Shown one piece after another: positions 10,400 through 21,092 of a DNA stretch of 64,000 nt (its first letter is position 1; each line of letters opens with the position of its first letter). The notes under the pieces are model-generated. The model did not search any database and was not told the DNA's origin. It was given only the letters and a program-made list of their open reading frames with translations. A program made the position numbers and the translations under genes. This DNA comes from Primula veris (Eukaryota > Streptophyta > Magnoliopsida > Ericales > Primulaceae), in assembly GCA_963682055.1 (NCBI GenBank), contig OY821747.1, positions 11,892,258 to 11,956,257 on the forward strand, read 5' to 3'.

Positions 10400-11082
10400 T
10401 GAAATTCCTATCCGCTGTTCTAGTTGCAGTTTTGCAGTAAGGTTCCAAATGAGGTTGCAACCACAGTTAGAACCTAGTTTATTAAATGGACAGAACTGTA
10501 AAAAATTAAATGTGCTTAAAATAGATCACAAGCACATTTAACAACGGAGTTCACCTAACTAGGCTACGTCTCCGGGGCACTTACCCAGATTATGATATTA
10601 TAAAAAGCTTACAATATAGGACTCAAGTCTTAACGAAAAACACTTAGACTCACTCTAGGTTTTTCTGCCTATCTCTATATTGCTCCTACTCTATAACTAT
10701 CACTTATAAATTAATGGCATCCCACCATTGTTTTCTTTTTAAAGCTCACGTGTATTCTCTCTAGAAAATAAGTTCTTTATAATTTAGAACACACAGATTT
10801 TACAAGCTAAGTTATCAACTTATATAAGTAAAAACAATCTTCTATTTTGAAGGTCTTTTGTGATTGCTTTTGACTTTAATGATTGGCTTCAATCTTTCCA
10901 AGCATTACGTGATTCTTCAGCGTGGATTGACTCCAATCATCATTGGTTGATACCTGTTTAATAACCAACTTGATTGTAGGAGTTAGTATTTTCCTATAAT
11001 TAGGAAACATATAAAAAGATCATATCTTGGAAAGATATCTTTTAAGTATTCATGTAAAACATTAACTCCTAATTTTATTCAA
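10400..11082 (-). repeat. 5' LTR of the SIRE-like element, outer end missing
   Basis: It begins TGAAATTCC on the plus strand next to the PBS and matches the left LTR up to 11082 (TTTTATTCAA). It then changes abruptly to unrelated sequence (CCCATTACACG). About 480 bp present in the other LTR (2146-2627) are missing, so the promoter region is probably lost. Confidence 0.85.
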
Positions 11083-12820
11083 ACCCATTACACGAAGTAA
11101 TTGAACCTACGTCAACTGATTTAAAACACAACTACAAAAACGAAAGGCAATCTTAAAGTCACTTGTCTGTAGCAAGGAATGGGATGTACAACCAAGTAAA
11201 ACTATAGTAAGAAAATGTATTCATATGTAATCATTCATAAAAGTTTCATCATATAAGGAATGGGATGTACAACTAAGTAAACTATAGTAAGAAAGTACTT
11301 CTAGATTACACTGTAGGTTGATATAGGGATGTACCAAAAAATGGTCTGACAAGATGTGTTTGTGTTTGTCTCTAAAAAAATGATCTGAAAAAGGTGTGTA
11401 TATATATATATATCTCATGAGTCTAGGTCAATGGAGCATGAATTAATTAAATAAAATTACTAGTACTAGAAAGATATGGTTCATTTCAAAAAACAAAAAA
11501 TATATATATATATATAAAGATTTGGTTCGACCAACCAGAATGGATTCAGTGTTTCTGGCTGATTCTCAGTTGATGATTTGATTATCTATTTAAGATATTA
11601 TTTTAATTCAATTTTCATTGATTAATTTCTATCATTAATAAGGTTCATGTGATCATAAAATGAATATTTTACTATGCATCACTATTTTAAGTGTAATGTT
11701 TGTTGAATATGCATGTATGAGAAATAATATAATTAAATTGGAGACATATATGGTTTCACCAAAATGAATACTTTTCGTATCCTTTGTATTCTTTGTTTTT
11801 TCACTCTTTTGCATAAGGTATTAATATAGGTACAAAAAGATAACTAACACTAGCTACGAGCAGAGTATACCTAGAAACTGTAAAACCACTTTAAGAAAGA
11901 AAACTAAATTTGAGACGTGTAATATTATGTTATGGAGCACCGAAATAGGTATGTGATTGTAACATCCCGTATTTTTATAAATGGTTTTATTCATGATTTA
12001 AATTATCCAAAAACGTTTTATACAAATTTTACCAAAAACCGGTCACTCGACTAATTTTTATCCAAAAACCGAAACTCTTCCGAAAAACTTTATTTTAAAA
12101 ACCTGTTACTAATTTTACTAATAAAAAGGACTCAATAGATTTGTTTCTAAAGATTTGTATTTTTTTTGAGTAGTAAAACAATATTTTTGGATTAAGAATT
12201 AGCTTTTAGAACTTTGGGGACCAAATAGTTCGCTTTCACAGACTATCTAAAAACAGTTTTTTCTAAACCAAAAATCAGCCCACTTCTTTCAAAAAACAAA
12301 CCTAAAATCAGCCAAAAGGAAGAGATAAAAGAGAGAAAAGAGAAGAAGAAGAGGAAACCACCACTAGCGGGTTCATACCAAAAGCATCTCCTCTACGCTC
12401 AAAGGTAACGGGGGTTATCCATTGCGACTATACGAGGGTGTATGTTAGGATTAGGTTTTACGTTTAGTATAAATTGGGGGTTTTTGCCTTTTATATTGAT
12501 TATGTTCTTAATTTGTTAATTGGGGTTTAGTTGTTATATTTTTAATTCACTTATTTGATTTTGGATTAGTTGTAGATTTAGTCTTTTGATTTCGGATTAA
12601 TAATAATATTAATGGGTTGCGTGTTATATGCGTTGATTATGTATTATTATGGTTGTTGATAGAATTGGGTAAATTATTGTTGAATAAAGATGAGTTTTAT
12701 ATTGCGCATACAAGGTGTTTGTTAAAATGCCTGAATGAGTTTTTATGTTGATTAGACTTGTTTGGCTAGTTGTGAATCTAGCACCTATGCTTTTGGATTA
12801 TGTTGTATTACGTTAAGTGA

Positions 12821-12940
12821 CGTATGAGATTGTGTTATTTGAATAGTATAATATTATTGGCTGAGGCCTTAATATTTATACGTATGAGATTGTGTTATAT
12901 GAATAGTATAATATTATTGGCCGAGGCCTTAATATTGATA
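12821..12940. repeat. 60-bp tandem duplication inside the solo LTR
   Basis: CGTATGAGATTGTGTTAT starts at 12821 and 12881. The two 60-bp units differ at only a few bases. Confidence 0.9.
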
Positions 12941-12942
12941 CA

Positions 12943-13313
12943 TTAGCAATGGTCTCTGTCTCTTCCTAATTCCGGGGACAGAAGACGGCAGTGGGGATAG
13001 GGAATGACTCGTCTTACGGACTGGGGCGAGTGGCATGAGAGGTCCTAGTGTGCACTCTATTTATTTTTCTGTTAGCAATGGTCTCTGTTTCTTTCTAATT
13101 CCGGGGACAGTAGACGGCCGTGGGGATAGGGAATGACTCGTCTTACGGACTGGGACGAGTGGCATGAGAGGTCCAAGTGCGCACTTTAAATCTACTTTTA
13201 TGTTAGCAATGGTCTCTGTCTCTTCCTAATTCCGGGGACAGAAGACGGCCGAGGGGATAGGGAATGACCTACCTTACGGACTGAGGTAGGTGGCATGAGA
13301 GGTCCATGTTTGC
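12943..13313. repeat. About 130-bp tandem repeat, 3 copies, inside the solo LTR
   Basis: TTAGCAATGGTCTCTGT starts at 12943, 13072 and 13203. Each unit carries CCGGGGACAG and TTACGGACTG. The third is shorter. GC content is well above the surroundings. Confidence 0.9.
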
Positions 13314-15241
13314 TATAGATTTGTGTTGACGTTATTTAATTCATTTAATTCATCCCGTTATAGAATGTTATTATATTTCTTTTTATACGTGGATTATCGT
13401 AGTTGTAGAATTTGTGAGCTCTTGCATTTAAGGGATGGAGTGACGGTATTTGTGGTGCTGTCCCATCTAGTTATGTGCGTGGGACTCACCGTTACAATTT
13501 TGTTGTTCAGGTACATTATAGGTTGAGGCTTTTGGTTAGGAGTTTTAGCAATGCATCATATGGGCTCGGAGATTCCGCTTTCTTTTCATTATATTATCTT
13601 TTGAGGTTGTAGCCTACGGGCAATTTACATTCGTTTATTTCTTTCATTTATTGATTAATTGTTCCTTTAAGCTTGCAAGTGTTTTCTTTTAAAAATTTTA
13701 ATTTCGTACCAACAGGTTTCGTTTTCCTTTTATTTAAAAAGGTCATGCCTCGATGTCCGTGTTTTAGGATTTTGGGGCGTGACAGTGATCTAGTGCAAAC
13801 GATAGTAATATTAAGTATGTACTTCTTCCGAACATGAGAGGGGAGCTGAACATTCGGTAAACAATGCAAGTTAGATTGGAAAATTTGTCGACGTTTTGCT
13901 GGACATCTATTTAATGGTGAGTTTATAGACAAACACTCTATGTGTGAAAGTGAAACTCAAATCAGTTAATACTCCTTTTATTTCCATTAAAATTAACTTC
14001 GGTAAGGGTTTTCAAATTTATCAAACACAACTTAAATGCTTTCATTTTTTTAGTCAAAGCTAAACCAAAATAATGAGTATACTGTGTAAAAGAAAACAAC
14101 CCTTGCCTTTTTTCAAGTGATAACAAAAACCTCACAAATTTAATATATGATAAGAAGATATGGACTTTGACTCATGCAACTAGTAGCCACTAGCGAGTTA
14201 CTTGCTCTTAATGAAGCTACGTTTATGGACACATTGAGACTTATTGATGGGTAAATTAACATCGTAAATTTTTGGATAAATCAAGTCACTCGAGTGGGAA
14301 CACTACTCTGTCATAGACGAACCCTGGAATGCTTACCATTACCAAATGTCGATGCAAAAGGGATTTAAGGGTGAGTACGCATGTTACGAGAATAAATGAA
14401 CAAGTAGCATTGACAAGAAATAATGGTTTGTAATAGTATCTAACATAGGTAGTCTAAAAAGAGTATCTCCATCTACCCCAAATAACCCCCCAAACTAGAT
14501 CTAACTCAAGTCTTCGCCGATGCCGGGGTGGGGGTTGGCCTTCGCCACTCCTACCCCTAGGCATCTCCGTCTTATTTTTGTTCTAATTTATTATCACTAA
14601 TATTTATTAGTTACTTGTTCTTAAATAGTTGACACAATGATTGGGGTTCGATGGGTATGGCAGATATACCGCTTTAGACAAGAGTTGGGGTTAATATGTG
14701 TGCTAGATGCATCGTGGTGCCCAATAGTATCCGGTTAACGTGTTGACTTCCGTGGCCCTCTTTTGCTATATTCACCATAATCGTTTTCTCTGAGCTAAAA
14801 CATATGCCAGATAGGGGGTTGAAGTGTTGTTCTTCGATAAACAATGAAATAGAACTTTCGGGACTGTGCATATTATTGGAATTCGGTTTTCTGTTTTTAT
14901 GTAATTACCTATGGGATAGATCATGCATTCTCCATAGTTGCTTAGCTTTTCTATGTATCTTTATACACCACTACCATTAGGATTCATTTTCTTTGTTGTT
15001 AGTTTGTTACCGTTGAGGAGTTGGTTTTGGTTTGCTCATCCTCTGGGCCCTCTATTTTTATTCTTGATTTAAACAAAATAAGCTTAACTTAAAAAAAATG
15101 ATTTAAAAGAAAAACATATCCTCGATATCTCATTTGGTAAATATGTGAATGTAAAATATTGTGTAAACGGAAAATGTTGATCTAATAAATGATCAAATGA
15201 AAATGTAGATATACTTAAAATGTCCAATCAAATGTTTAAAT

Positions 15242-16426
15242 GTGCAAGACAATGTTGTAATAAAGGGCATCAGAGCTAATGGTGAATGGAAAATAGATAG
15301 AATTAACATTCTTCTACCTAATAATATGCATCCCTATTTTGGTGCAAATTTGAGAGAACATACCTCTAGCAATGACTTAATGGTTTGGAAGGAGACTGGC
15401 ACAGGGGATTTCTCTATTAAAACAATTTGGAATCTGGTGAGAAACAAAAGTAGTATTAGCTGGGTTCATTCTCTCATTTGATTAAATATAGTGAAAATTG
15501 ATTAAAAAAAAATTCAGGGTAAAGGTATTGAACTTGTTTCTAAATGTGAATGTTGCAATCAAAGTGAAGAAGAGGTAGAGCATCTGTTTGGGCATGGTCC
15601 AATTGCTCAGTCAATTTGGGCACATTTTGATAATAAATTTGGTATTATTTACAGCAATTTTTCTATTAGAGAACGATGTGTGGGCTGGTGGTTGCAGTCA
15701 AATTCTTCTCTACAAGGTAAATGCATTAAAGTAATACCTACTGTTATTATTTGGGGTATTTGGAAAGCCAGATGCTCAAGCAGATTTGAAGGTGTTACAA
15801 TGATAAAAGAGAGAATTATTCAAAATATTATTAATCAGCTGTATCAGTTCATTCAACGAGATAAATCGTATGTTAATTATGATATTTTTTCTGACACTAA
15901 TACGGTTATTAATCATGCTGTGAAGAAAAAGGTTAATTGGGTTTCGTGGTCAAAGCCACCTGGATGCAAAATTAAAATAAATATTGATGCTAGTTTTAAA
16001 AAAGAAGCACATTTTTCAGCTATAGCAGGTATGGTGAGAGACCACAGAGGTAATTTTTTAAAAGGTTTCTCTCTTATGGTTCATGCGGAATCTATTTTGA
16101 AAGCTGAGACCGTTGCTATCTTACAAGGAGCGTTGATTATAGAGGAAGATGGTTTTCTTATCGAAAGTGACTCTAAAAAATTGGTCAATATTATAGCCAA
16201 TAAAGAAAGATGTCCCCGTGCTATTTATTCACTAATACAGCGAATTAAAGATGTTATCCTTAGAAAAAGAATAGAGATTTATCATACCTTTAGGGAGGGG
16301 AATGTCGCTGCAGATTTCTTGATAAAAAGTGGGTTAGATTTGATCTCTGAGGATGCGGATGACTTTCCGAAGGGATTAACAAGTATAATGAGGATGGATC
16401 GCGATGATATACCAAATTTAAGATGA
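15242..16426 (+). pseudogene. LINE (non-LTR retrotransposon) C-terminus: zinc-binding RT domain plus RNase H-like domain
   Basis: 15242-15481 encodes the end of the RT-linked region (DFSIKTIWNLVRNKSS). After a small deletion near 15482, frame resumes with KCECCNQSEEEVEHLFGH (the zf-RVT Cys/His pattern). 15680-16426 gives an RNase H-like domain: INIDAS (first Asp), KAETVAIL (Glu), IESDSKKLV (Asp) and FREGNVAADFL (last Asp). This layout is that of plant LINE/RTE-like ORF2 tails. The 3' UTR follows to about 16706 (CTTTTGTCCCAATCC, then TTAATAAAATAAA). The 5' end and the RT core are missing, so it is a dead remnant, although the RNase H part is still open for 248 codons. Confidence 0.85.
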
Positions 16427-16706
16427 TTTTGGTCGTAATCGCTATTGAAGGAAGGTTTGGAGAAAATAGAGAGGCTGTCGGTCTTCTATCTGAAATGAGA
16501 TGAGGGATGGGTGACGCGTGGATATGATGAAGACAGATCAGGCTAATTACGTTACAAGTCCCTCAAGTTACAAGTTTTATTATTTGACACGAAAGTTTTT
16601 CAATAATATAATTTTGATGTTTGTTTTTCACTGATTGGAGCACTTTTGTCCCAATCCATTTGTGGGGTTTTTCATTCACATTCTCTGTTTACGCTATTAA
16701 TAAAAT

Positions 16707-18080
16707 AAAAAATATGGGTTTTTCCCACCATTAAATTAAAAAAAATGTTGGTGTAGTTACAAATAGGAGAACAAGTTTTAAAAATAAATAATGTTATAAT
16801 AAGTTTGTGTAGTTAATTGATACTATTCGAAATGAATTACTCCTACTATTTTTATTTTCCAACATCCGCTATTATAACACAGATATTTCAAGAGTTTTGC
16901 AATAAATGTATTTTTAATATGAGGGTGAATTCCCTTGGTAACTATGTGTAAACTTGACATTAAATTTCTTTTAATACTCTATGCGCAACATAATAATCGA
17001 TAGAATTATAAATACTTAGAACCATCTAAATTGTGGTTGTTAGTCGTCGCACTTAAATCTTCATAATGAGATTCGATGGAGAAAAAAAAGAGGTCAAGCA
17101 CGGCATGTAGACATCAATCCATGCTCTTCAAAACAATATTTTTAAAAGAAGTACGTGAAGCTTACATCTTTTCTGCACAAATCATAGAAATGTAAAAAAC
17201 GCAATAAAAAACATGTGCAGGTTAAAAATATACTCTGTAGTCTACGAATGCACTGCCGATAAAGAGTCGCCGCGCGACCAATTTCACTGATTAATAGTGC
17301 AGTGTGTAACCTATTATTCCTTGCTTCATGGAGAAGAAGCTGAACCGGCTCCAACTCTTGAAAGGGCCCTATTTTTTTATTTGTTAAATTAAATGTATAC
17401 ACTTAATATTTTTAAGGTAAACATTAAATATTATAGTGTGGTATAGCTCTATCAATTTCAACTCCATTTTTTTTCCCTTCACTCACCTTCAGGTATCCTT
17501 AATAAGTAAATTGGTTGTATCAAGTTTCTAATCTAAATCAAAACATTTGCTTCATTTTTAATGACTTATCAATATTGCACATAACAAAAAATTTACAAGA
17601 TACAAATTATTTATTACTATTTTATGGTGAGGACGCTTTTTATATGTCAATCGGTTTTCATATATATATATTCATGTTAAGAAAAGTCCACCGATTTTTT
17701 TTCAATTTAGGCCCCACAAATTCATGTGACAGAAGCATACTTGTTTCTTTGTGTGTTTTATTAGCCCCTTAATTCCTTGTAGTTTATACTGCTTCATATG
17801 TTGATCCAAGATTGGACATGATTTTGTATTTCTTCTTACTATACCAAACCACTTGTTTTCATTTACTCCTTTTGTTTCCCTTAATGAGAATTGAGTTTCC
17901 TTGTAGGGTTCTATCCTGTATGATTTTTTACGTGGTTTAGATTTTTGTGTACATGTTTATCTGTATCTCTCTTGGAAACACCAAATCAGTCCTGATATGT
18001 TCTTGTGTTCACCTATTTGCCTTTCTATCCTTCTTTAGGAGCACGGTTCAGTATTGAAGCTTCAATTATTGAAAATTCAT
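16707..18080. other. No supported gene
   Basis: AT-rich sequence. Short ORFs at 17142-17402 (minus) and 17515-17772 (plus) have no recognisable domain and ordinary AT-driven composition. I see no repeats or splice structure that I would defend. Confidence 0.5.
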
Positions 18081-18094
18081 TTTTCTCTTGGCAT

Positions 18095-18292
18095 CAATAA
18101 ACAAGTTTGGGCAGCTCCCAGAGCCGTTCTGATACAATGAGGGTAAATCCATACAACAACGTTGTCGCTCTAGGCCATTCCAACGGTATATCAGCATGTG
18201 GATCCCTACAAGTAGAGCTCCCTAGTCAAGATGTCGACAATAATGGTCATCTCATGGCTACGGCTGGTAATAGAAATTATCAAGCTTCTTAG
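18095..18292 (+). pseudogene. Fragment of UTP7/WDR46-like WD-repeat protein gene (U3 snoRNP, 18S rRNA processing)
   Basis: 18137-18190 reads MRVNPYNNVVALGHSNG, closely matching my memory of the WD-repeat core of the nucleolar protein UTP7 (WDR46/BING4), where a MWKPTS-like motif follows. Here frame is lost after NG, but the DNA still encodes WIPTSRAP-like and then NGHLMATAGN residues in shifted frames, which is the next expected WD-repeat text. It ends at a stop near 18290. No introns or other exons are visible, so it is a short broken copy. No database search was possible. Confidence 0.6.
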
Positions 18293-18639
18293 TAGAGCTC
18301 CCTGATTTTTCTTGAACAAATGGCATTTCTATTACAAGAAAAATGACTATATAATTTAATTCTCATCTGTCCAAGCTTCTTAGTAAAACGAAGACGGAAC
18401 CCTGATTTTCATGAGTTTATGGGACTTCTCAAATACAAGTTATCATTAGGAGTTTTTGAGACGAAGATGAAACCGTTTGTTTCTAAAATGGTGGTATCTT
18501 CAATCAATAAGAAAAAATCTGCCACATAAAACAAAAAGGTCAAATTTAATTCTAGAAAGATGTAATCACAAAACAAAACGACTTCCAGTTGACCGACTGA
18601 CACTGAGCAACAATTTCATTTTTAAAGAGGAGGTGCTGA

Positions 18640-19580
18640 ATTTCATTTCATACCCTTTTTCTCCCGTTTCAATTCGCACAGCAGATGAGAACAGCTACAA
18701 AAATTGCTGCTCAAATTTGAGAAACGATGGTTTCCTAGTTTTTATATTGACCAACAAATTTTAGATAAACATATGAGAAACGATAGTTTGACCACAAAGG
18801 TAGCCTCGTTAAAAATGTAAGAGAGGAACATTAATCTTATAGTATTAAATAAAATCCTCAACTCTCAAATTATTTGTTTCTTCCCATAATATAAAAAAAA
18901 AATACAATTTAACATTGACTCTAGTGCAAAACCCGCAGGACAATTTAGCTATGGTTATTTATTTATCTTCTGCAAGATAAAGGAAGAATCTTCAGAAACA
19001 ACATCCCCGTCATCATTTTATATGCTTTTTATCGTGCGAAAGACTCCCCGGAAGAAGTATTCATTGTACAATCCTGTAACATAACCGTGCACAACAGAGA
19101 GTTATAAACTGTAAGACTACATAAGGCACATATATACGTGCTTGTTTAATTGCTTAATTTTGAAAGATCCCTCCTACATTTCCAAGTGCATTAGATAAAA
19201 GCACCATAACAATGAGCAATATGCAATATATTGGTACAGATTCAGGATATTGATGTCAAGAAACTAGATTAATGGTGGACAAAACAAATTACAGTAAAAA
19301 AAAAAAGAGAAGACTTCAGTCATCCAATTAATTTACTATGACAAATCTTACAACAGATTCAGGTGAAGAAGTCACGTACTCAGAACGAAAGACTAATGAA
19401 CAGGAAAGAAGGACACAAAACTAAAAAAGAATCTTGAGAATCTAAAAGACTAATCAAAGAAAAACATCATTTTTGTACACAACCCTATAATCTTTTAACA
19501 TTTTTGTACACGATACTTAAAGTTCACAAATAAGTTAGCAATCAACAAATATCAAACAATTAGTAGACAAAACTTATCCA
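18640..19580. repeat. Duplicated segment C, left copy (paralogue of 40060-40556 plus 48967-49555)
   Basis: Shared text includes GATGAGAACAGCTACAAAAA, GTTTGACCACAAAGGTAGCC, GTATTCATTGTACAATCCTG and CATAACAATGAGCAATATGC. The right copy is interrupted by the chromovirus. This copy also lacks roughly 105 bp around that insertion site. Non-coding. Confidence 0.88.
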
Positions 19581-19600
19581 TTTTTTTTATACATTTTTTA

Positions 19601-21092
19601 GGTATAAGGGCTTGTTAATTGTTTACATATATTCTATTGATATTTTTTAATCTTTACGTTCATACCTATATCAGTTTGTTTGTTGTAAATAAAAAAGATT
19701 TTGTTTTTATTAAGTGGGTTGCTTGTATTTTGATTTTTTGGCCATTTTTTTTGTTATTACTTTTTTAAGGTTTAAGGGCTTGTTAATTCTTTACAAATAT
19801 TCTATAGGTATTTTTTAATCTTTGTGTTCATACCCACATCAGTTTGTATGCTATAAATCATAAAGATTTAGTTTTTATTAAGTGGGTTGCTTGCATTTTG
19901 ATATTTTGGCCAGTTTTTTTTTTTTTGAGGTTTAAGGGCTTATTAATTATTCACATATGTTCTATAGGTATTTTTTAATCTTTACGTTCATACCCATATC
20001 AGTTTGTATGTTGTAAGTAAAAAAGATTTAGTTTTTATTAAGTGGGTTGCTTGCATTTGATATTTTGGCCAGTTCTTTTTCATACTTTTATCAGGTTAAG
20101 GGCTTGTTAATTACTATAAAGATTTAGTTTTTATTAAGTGGGTTGCTTGCATTTGATATTTTGGCCAGTTTTTTTTAATACTTTTATGAAGTTTAAGAGC
20201 TTGTTAATTACTATAAAGATTTAGTTTTTATTAAGTGGGTTGCTTTGCATTTGATTTTTTGGCAAGTTTCTTTTTAATACTTTTATGAGGTTTAAGGGAT
20301 TATTAATTACTATAAAGATTTAGTTTTTATGAAGTGGGTTGCTTGCATTTGATATTTTGGCCAGTTTTTTTTAATACTTTTACGAGGCTTAAGGGCTTGT
20401 TAATTACTATAAAGATTTAGTTTTTATTAAGTGGGTTGCTTGCATTTTGATTTTTTGGCCTTTTTTTTTAATACTTTTATGAGGTTTAAGGGCTTGTTAA
20501 TTACTATAAAGATTTAGTTGTTATTAAGTGGGTTGCTTGCATTTTGAATTTTTGGCCTGTTTTTTTTTAAAACTTTTTTGAGGTTTAAGGGCATGTTAAT
20601 TGTTCACATATATTCTATCTTTGTTTTTTAATCTTTGCTTTCATACCCATATCATTCTGTATGTTGTAAATAAAAAAGATTTAGTTTTTATTAAGTGGGT
20701 TGTTTGCATTTTGATTTTTTGGCCAATTTTTTTTTACATTTTTGAGGTATTAGGGCTTGTTAATTGTTCACTTATATTCTATCAACATTTTTAATCTTTA
20801 CGTTCATACCTATATCAGTTTGTATGTTGTAAATAAAAAAGATTTAGTTTTTAACTTTTTATTAAGTGGGTTGCTTGCATTTTGATTTTTTGGCCAGTTT
20901 TTTTATTATTACTTTTTTAAGGTTTAAGGGCTTGTTAATTGTTCACAAATATTCTATAGGTATTTTTTAATCTTTGTGTTCATGCCCATATCAGTTTGTA
21001 TGTTGTAAATAAAAAGGAATTAGTTTTTATTAAGTGGGTTGCTTGCATTTTGATCTTTTGCTCAGTTTTTTATTTTTACTTTCTTGAGGTTT
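19601..21092 (+). repeat. Two-length tandem array: 3 long, 5 short, 3 long units
   Basis: The landmark TAAGGGCTTGTTAATT (with variants) starts near 19605, 19773, 19933, 20097, 20194, 20293, 20390, 20487, 20586, 20750 and 20935. Spacings are about 168, 160, 164, then 97, 99, 97, 97, 99, then 164, 185 and about 157. Every unit contains AAGATTTAGTTTTTATTAAG and GTGGGTTGCTTGCATTT. Long units add about 65 bp (TTCACATATATTCTAT ... CATATCAGTTTGTATG). The short units form one central block. Confidence 0.93.

Larger units (their letters stand above)
1564..11082 (-). mobile_element. SIRE-like Ty1/copia retrotransposon, right LTR truncated
   Basis: In minus-strand order this has a 5' LTR (10400-11082), an initiator-Met primer binding site (10386-10397), gag, a degenerate pol in copia order (protease, integrase, RT, RNase H), an extra ORF, CTCCCCCT-type polypurine tracts and a 3' LTR (1564-2627). 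The overlapping LTR parts differ at about 3 of 575 positions by eye, so the insertion is young. The left edge starts TGGAATT directly against the host exon. The right LTR stops about 480 bp short of its outer end at 11082, so no target-site duplication can be found. The extra 3' ORF and long LTR suggest the SIRE/Maximus lineage, but that is inferred from layout, not from a tree. Confidence 0.85.
11958..13784 (+). mobile_element. Gypsy-type solo LTR with perfect TSD GTGAT
   Basis: It starts TGTAACATCCCG and ends GGGGCGTGACA, flanked by GTGAT at 11953-11957 and 13785-13789. The paralogue B has a single GTGAT at the empty site (near 54178). The ends resemble, in the same sense, those of the chromovirus at 40557-48966 (minus strand TGTAACGTCTCGG ... 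CGGGGCGTGACA), so it is probably a related lineage. No internal domain is present, so LTR-LTR recombination has removed it. The ORF at 13323-13526 is unsupported. Confidence 0.92.
11170..16706. repeat. Segmental duplication copy A (paralogue of 53263-64000)
   Basis: 11170-11957, 13785-14540 and 14540-16426 align collinearly with 53285-54180, 54173-54869 and 62242-63999. Shared landmarks are TCATATGTAATCATTCATAA, TTTGGTTCGACCAACCAG, TTGTCGACGTTTTGCT and a LINE tail. A carries a solo LTR that B lacks, and lacks the 7.4-kb element present in B. 11083-11169 and 13790-15190 contain no gene I can support. Confidence 0.9.

Noticed and set aside
14674..14871. 65-aa minus ORF with a counterpart at 62376-62573
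   Set aside because: About seven amino-acid changes in 65 codons, no better conserved than the surrounding non-coding paralogous DNA. No domain.
17142..17402. 86-aa minus ORF as a host exon
   Set aside because: Slightly higher GC but no splice partners, no domain and no second copy.
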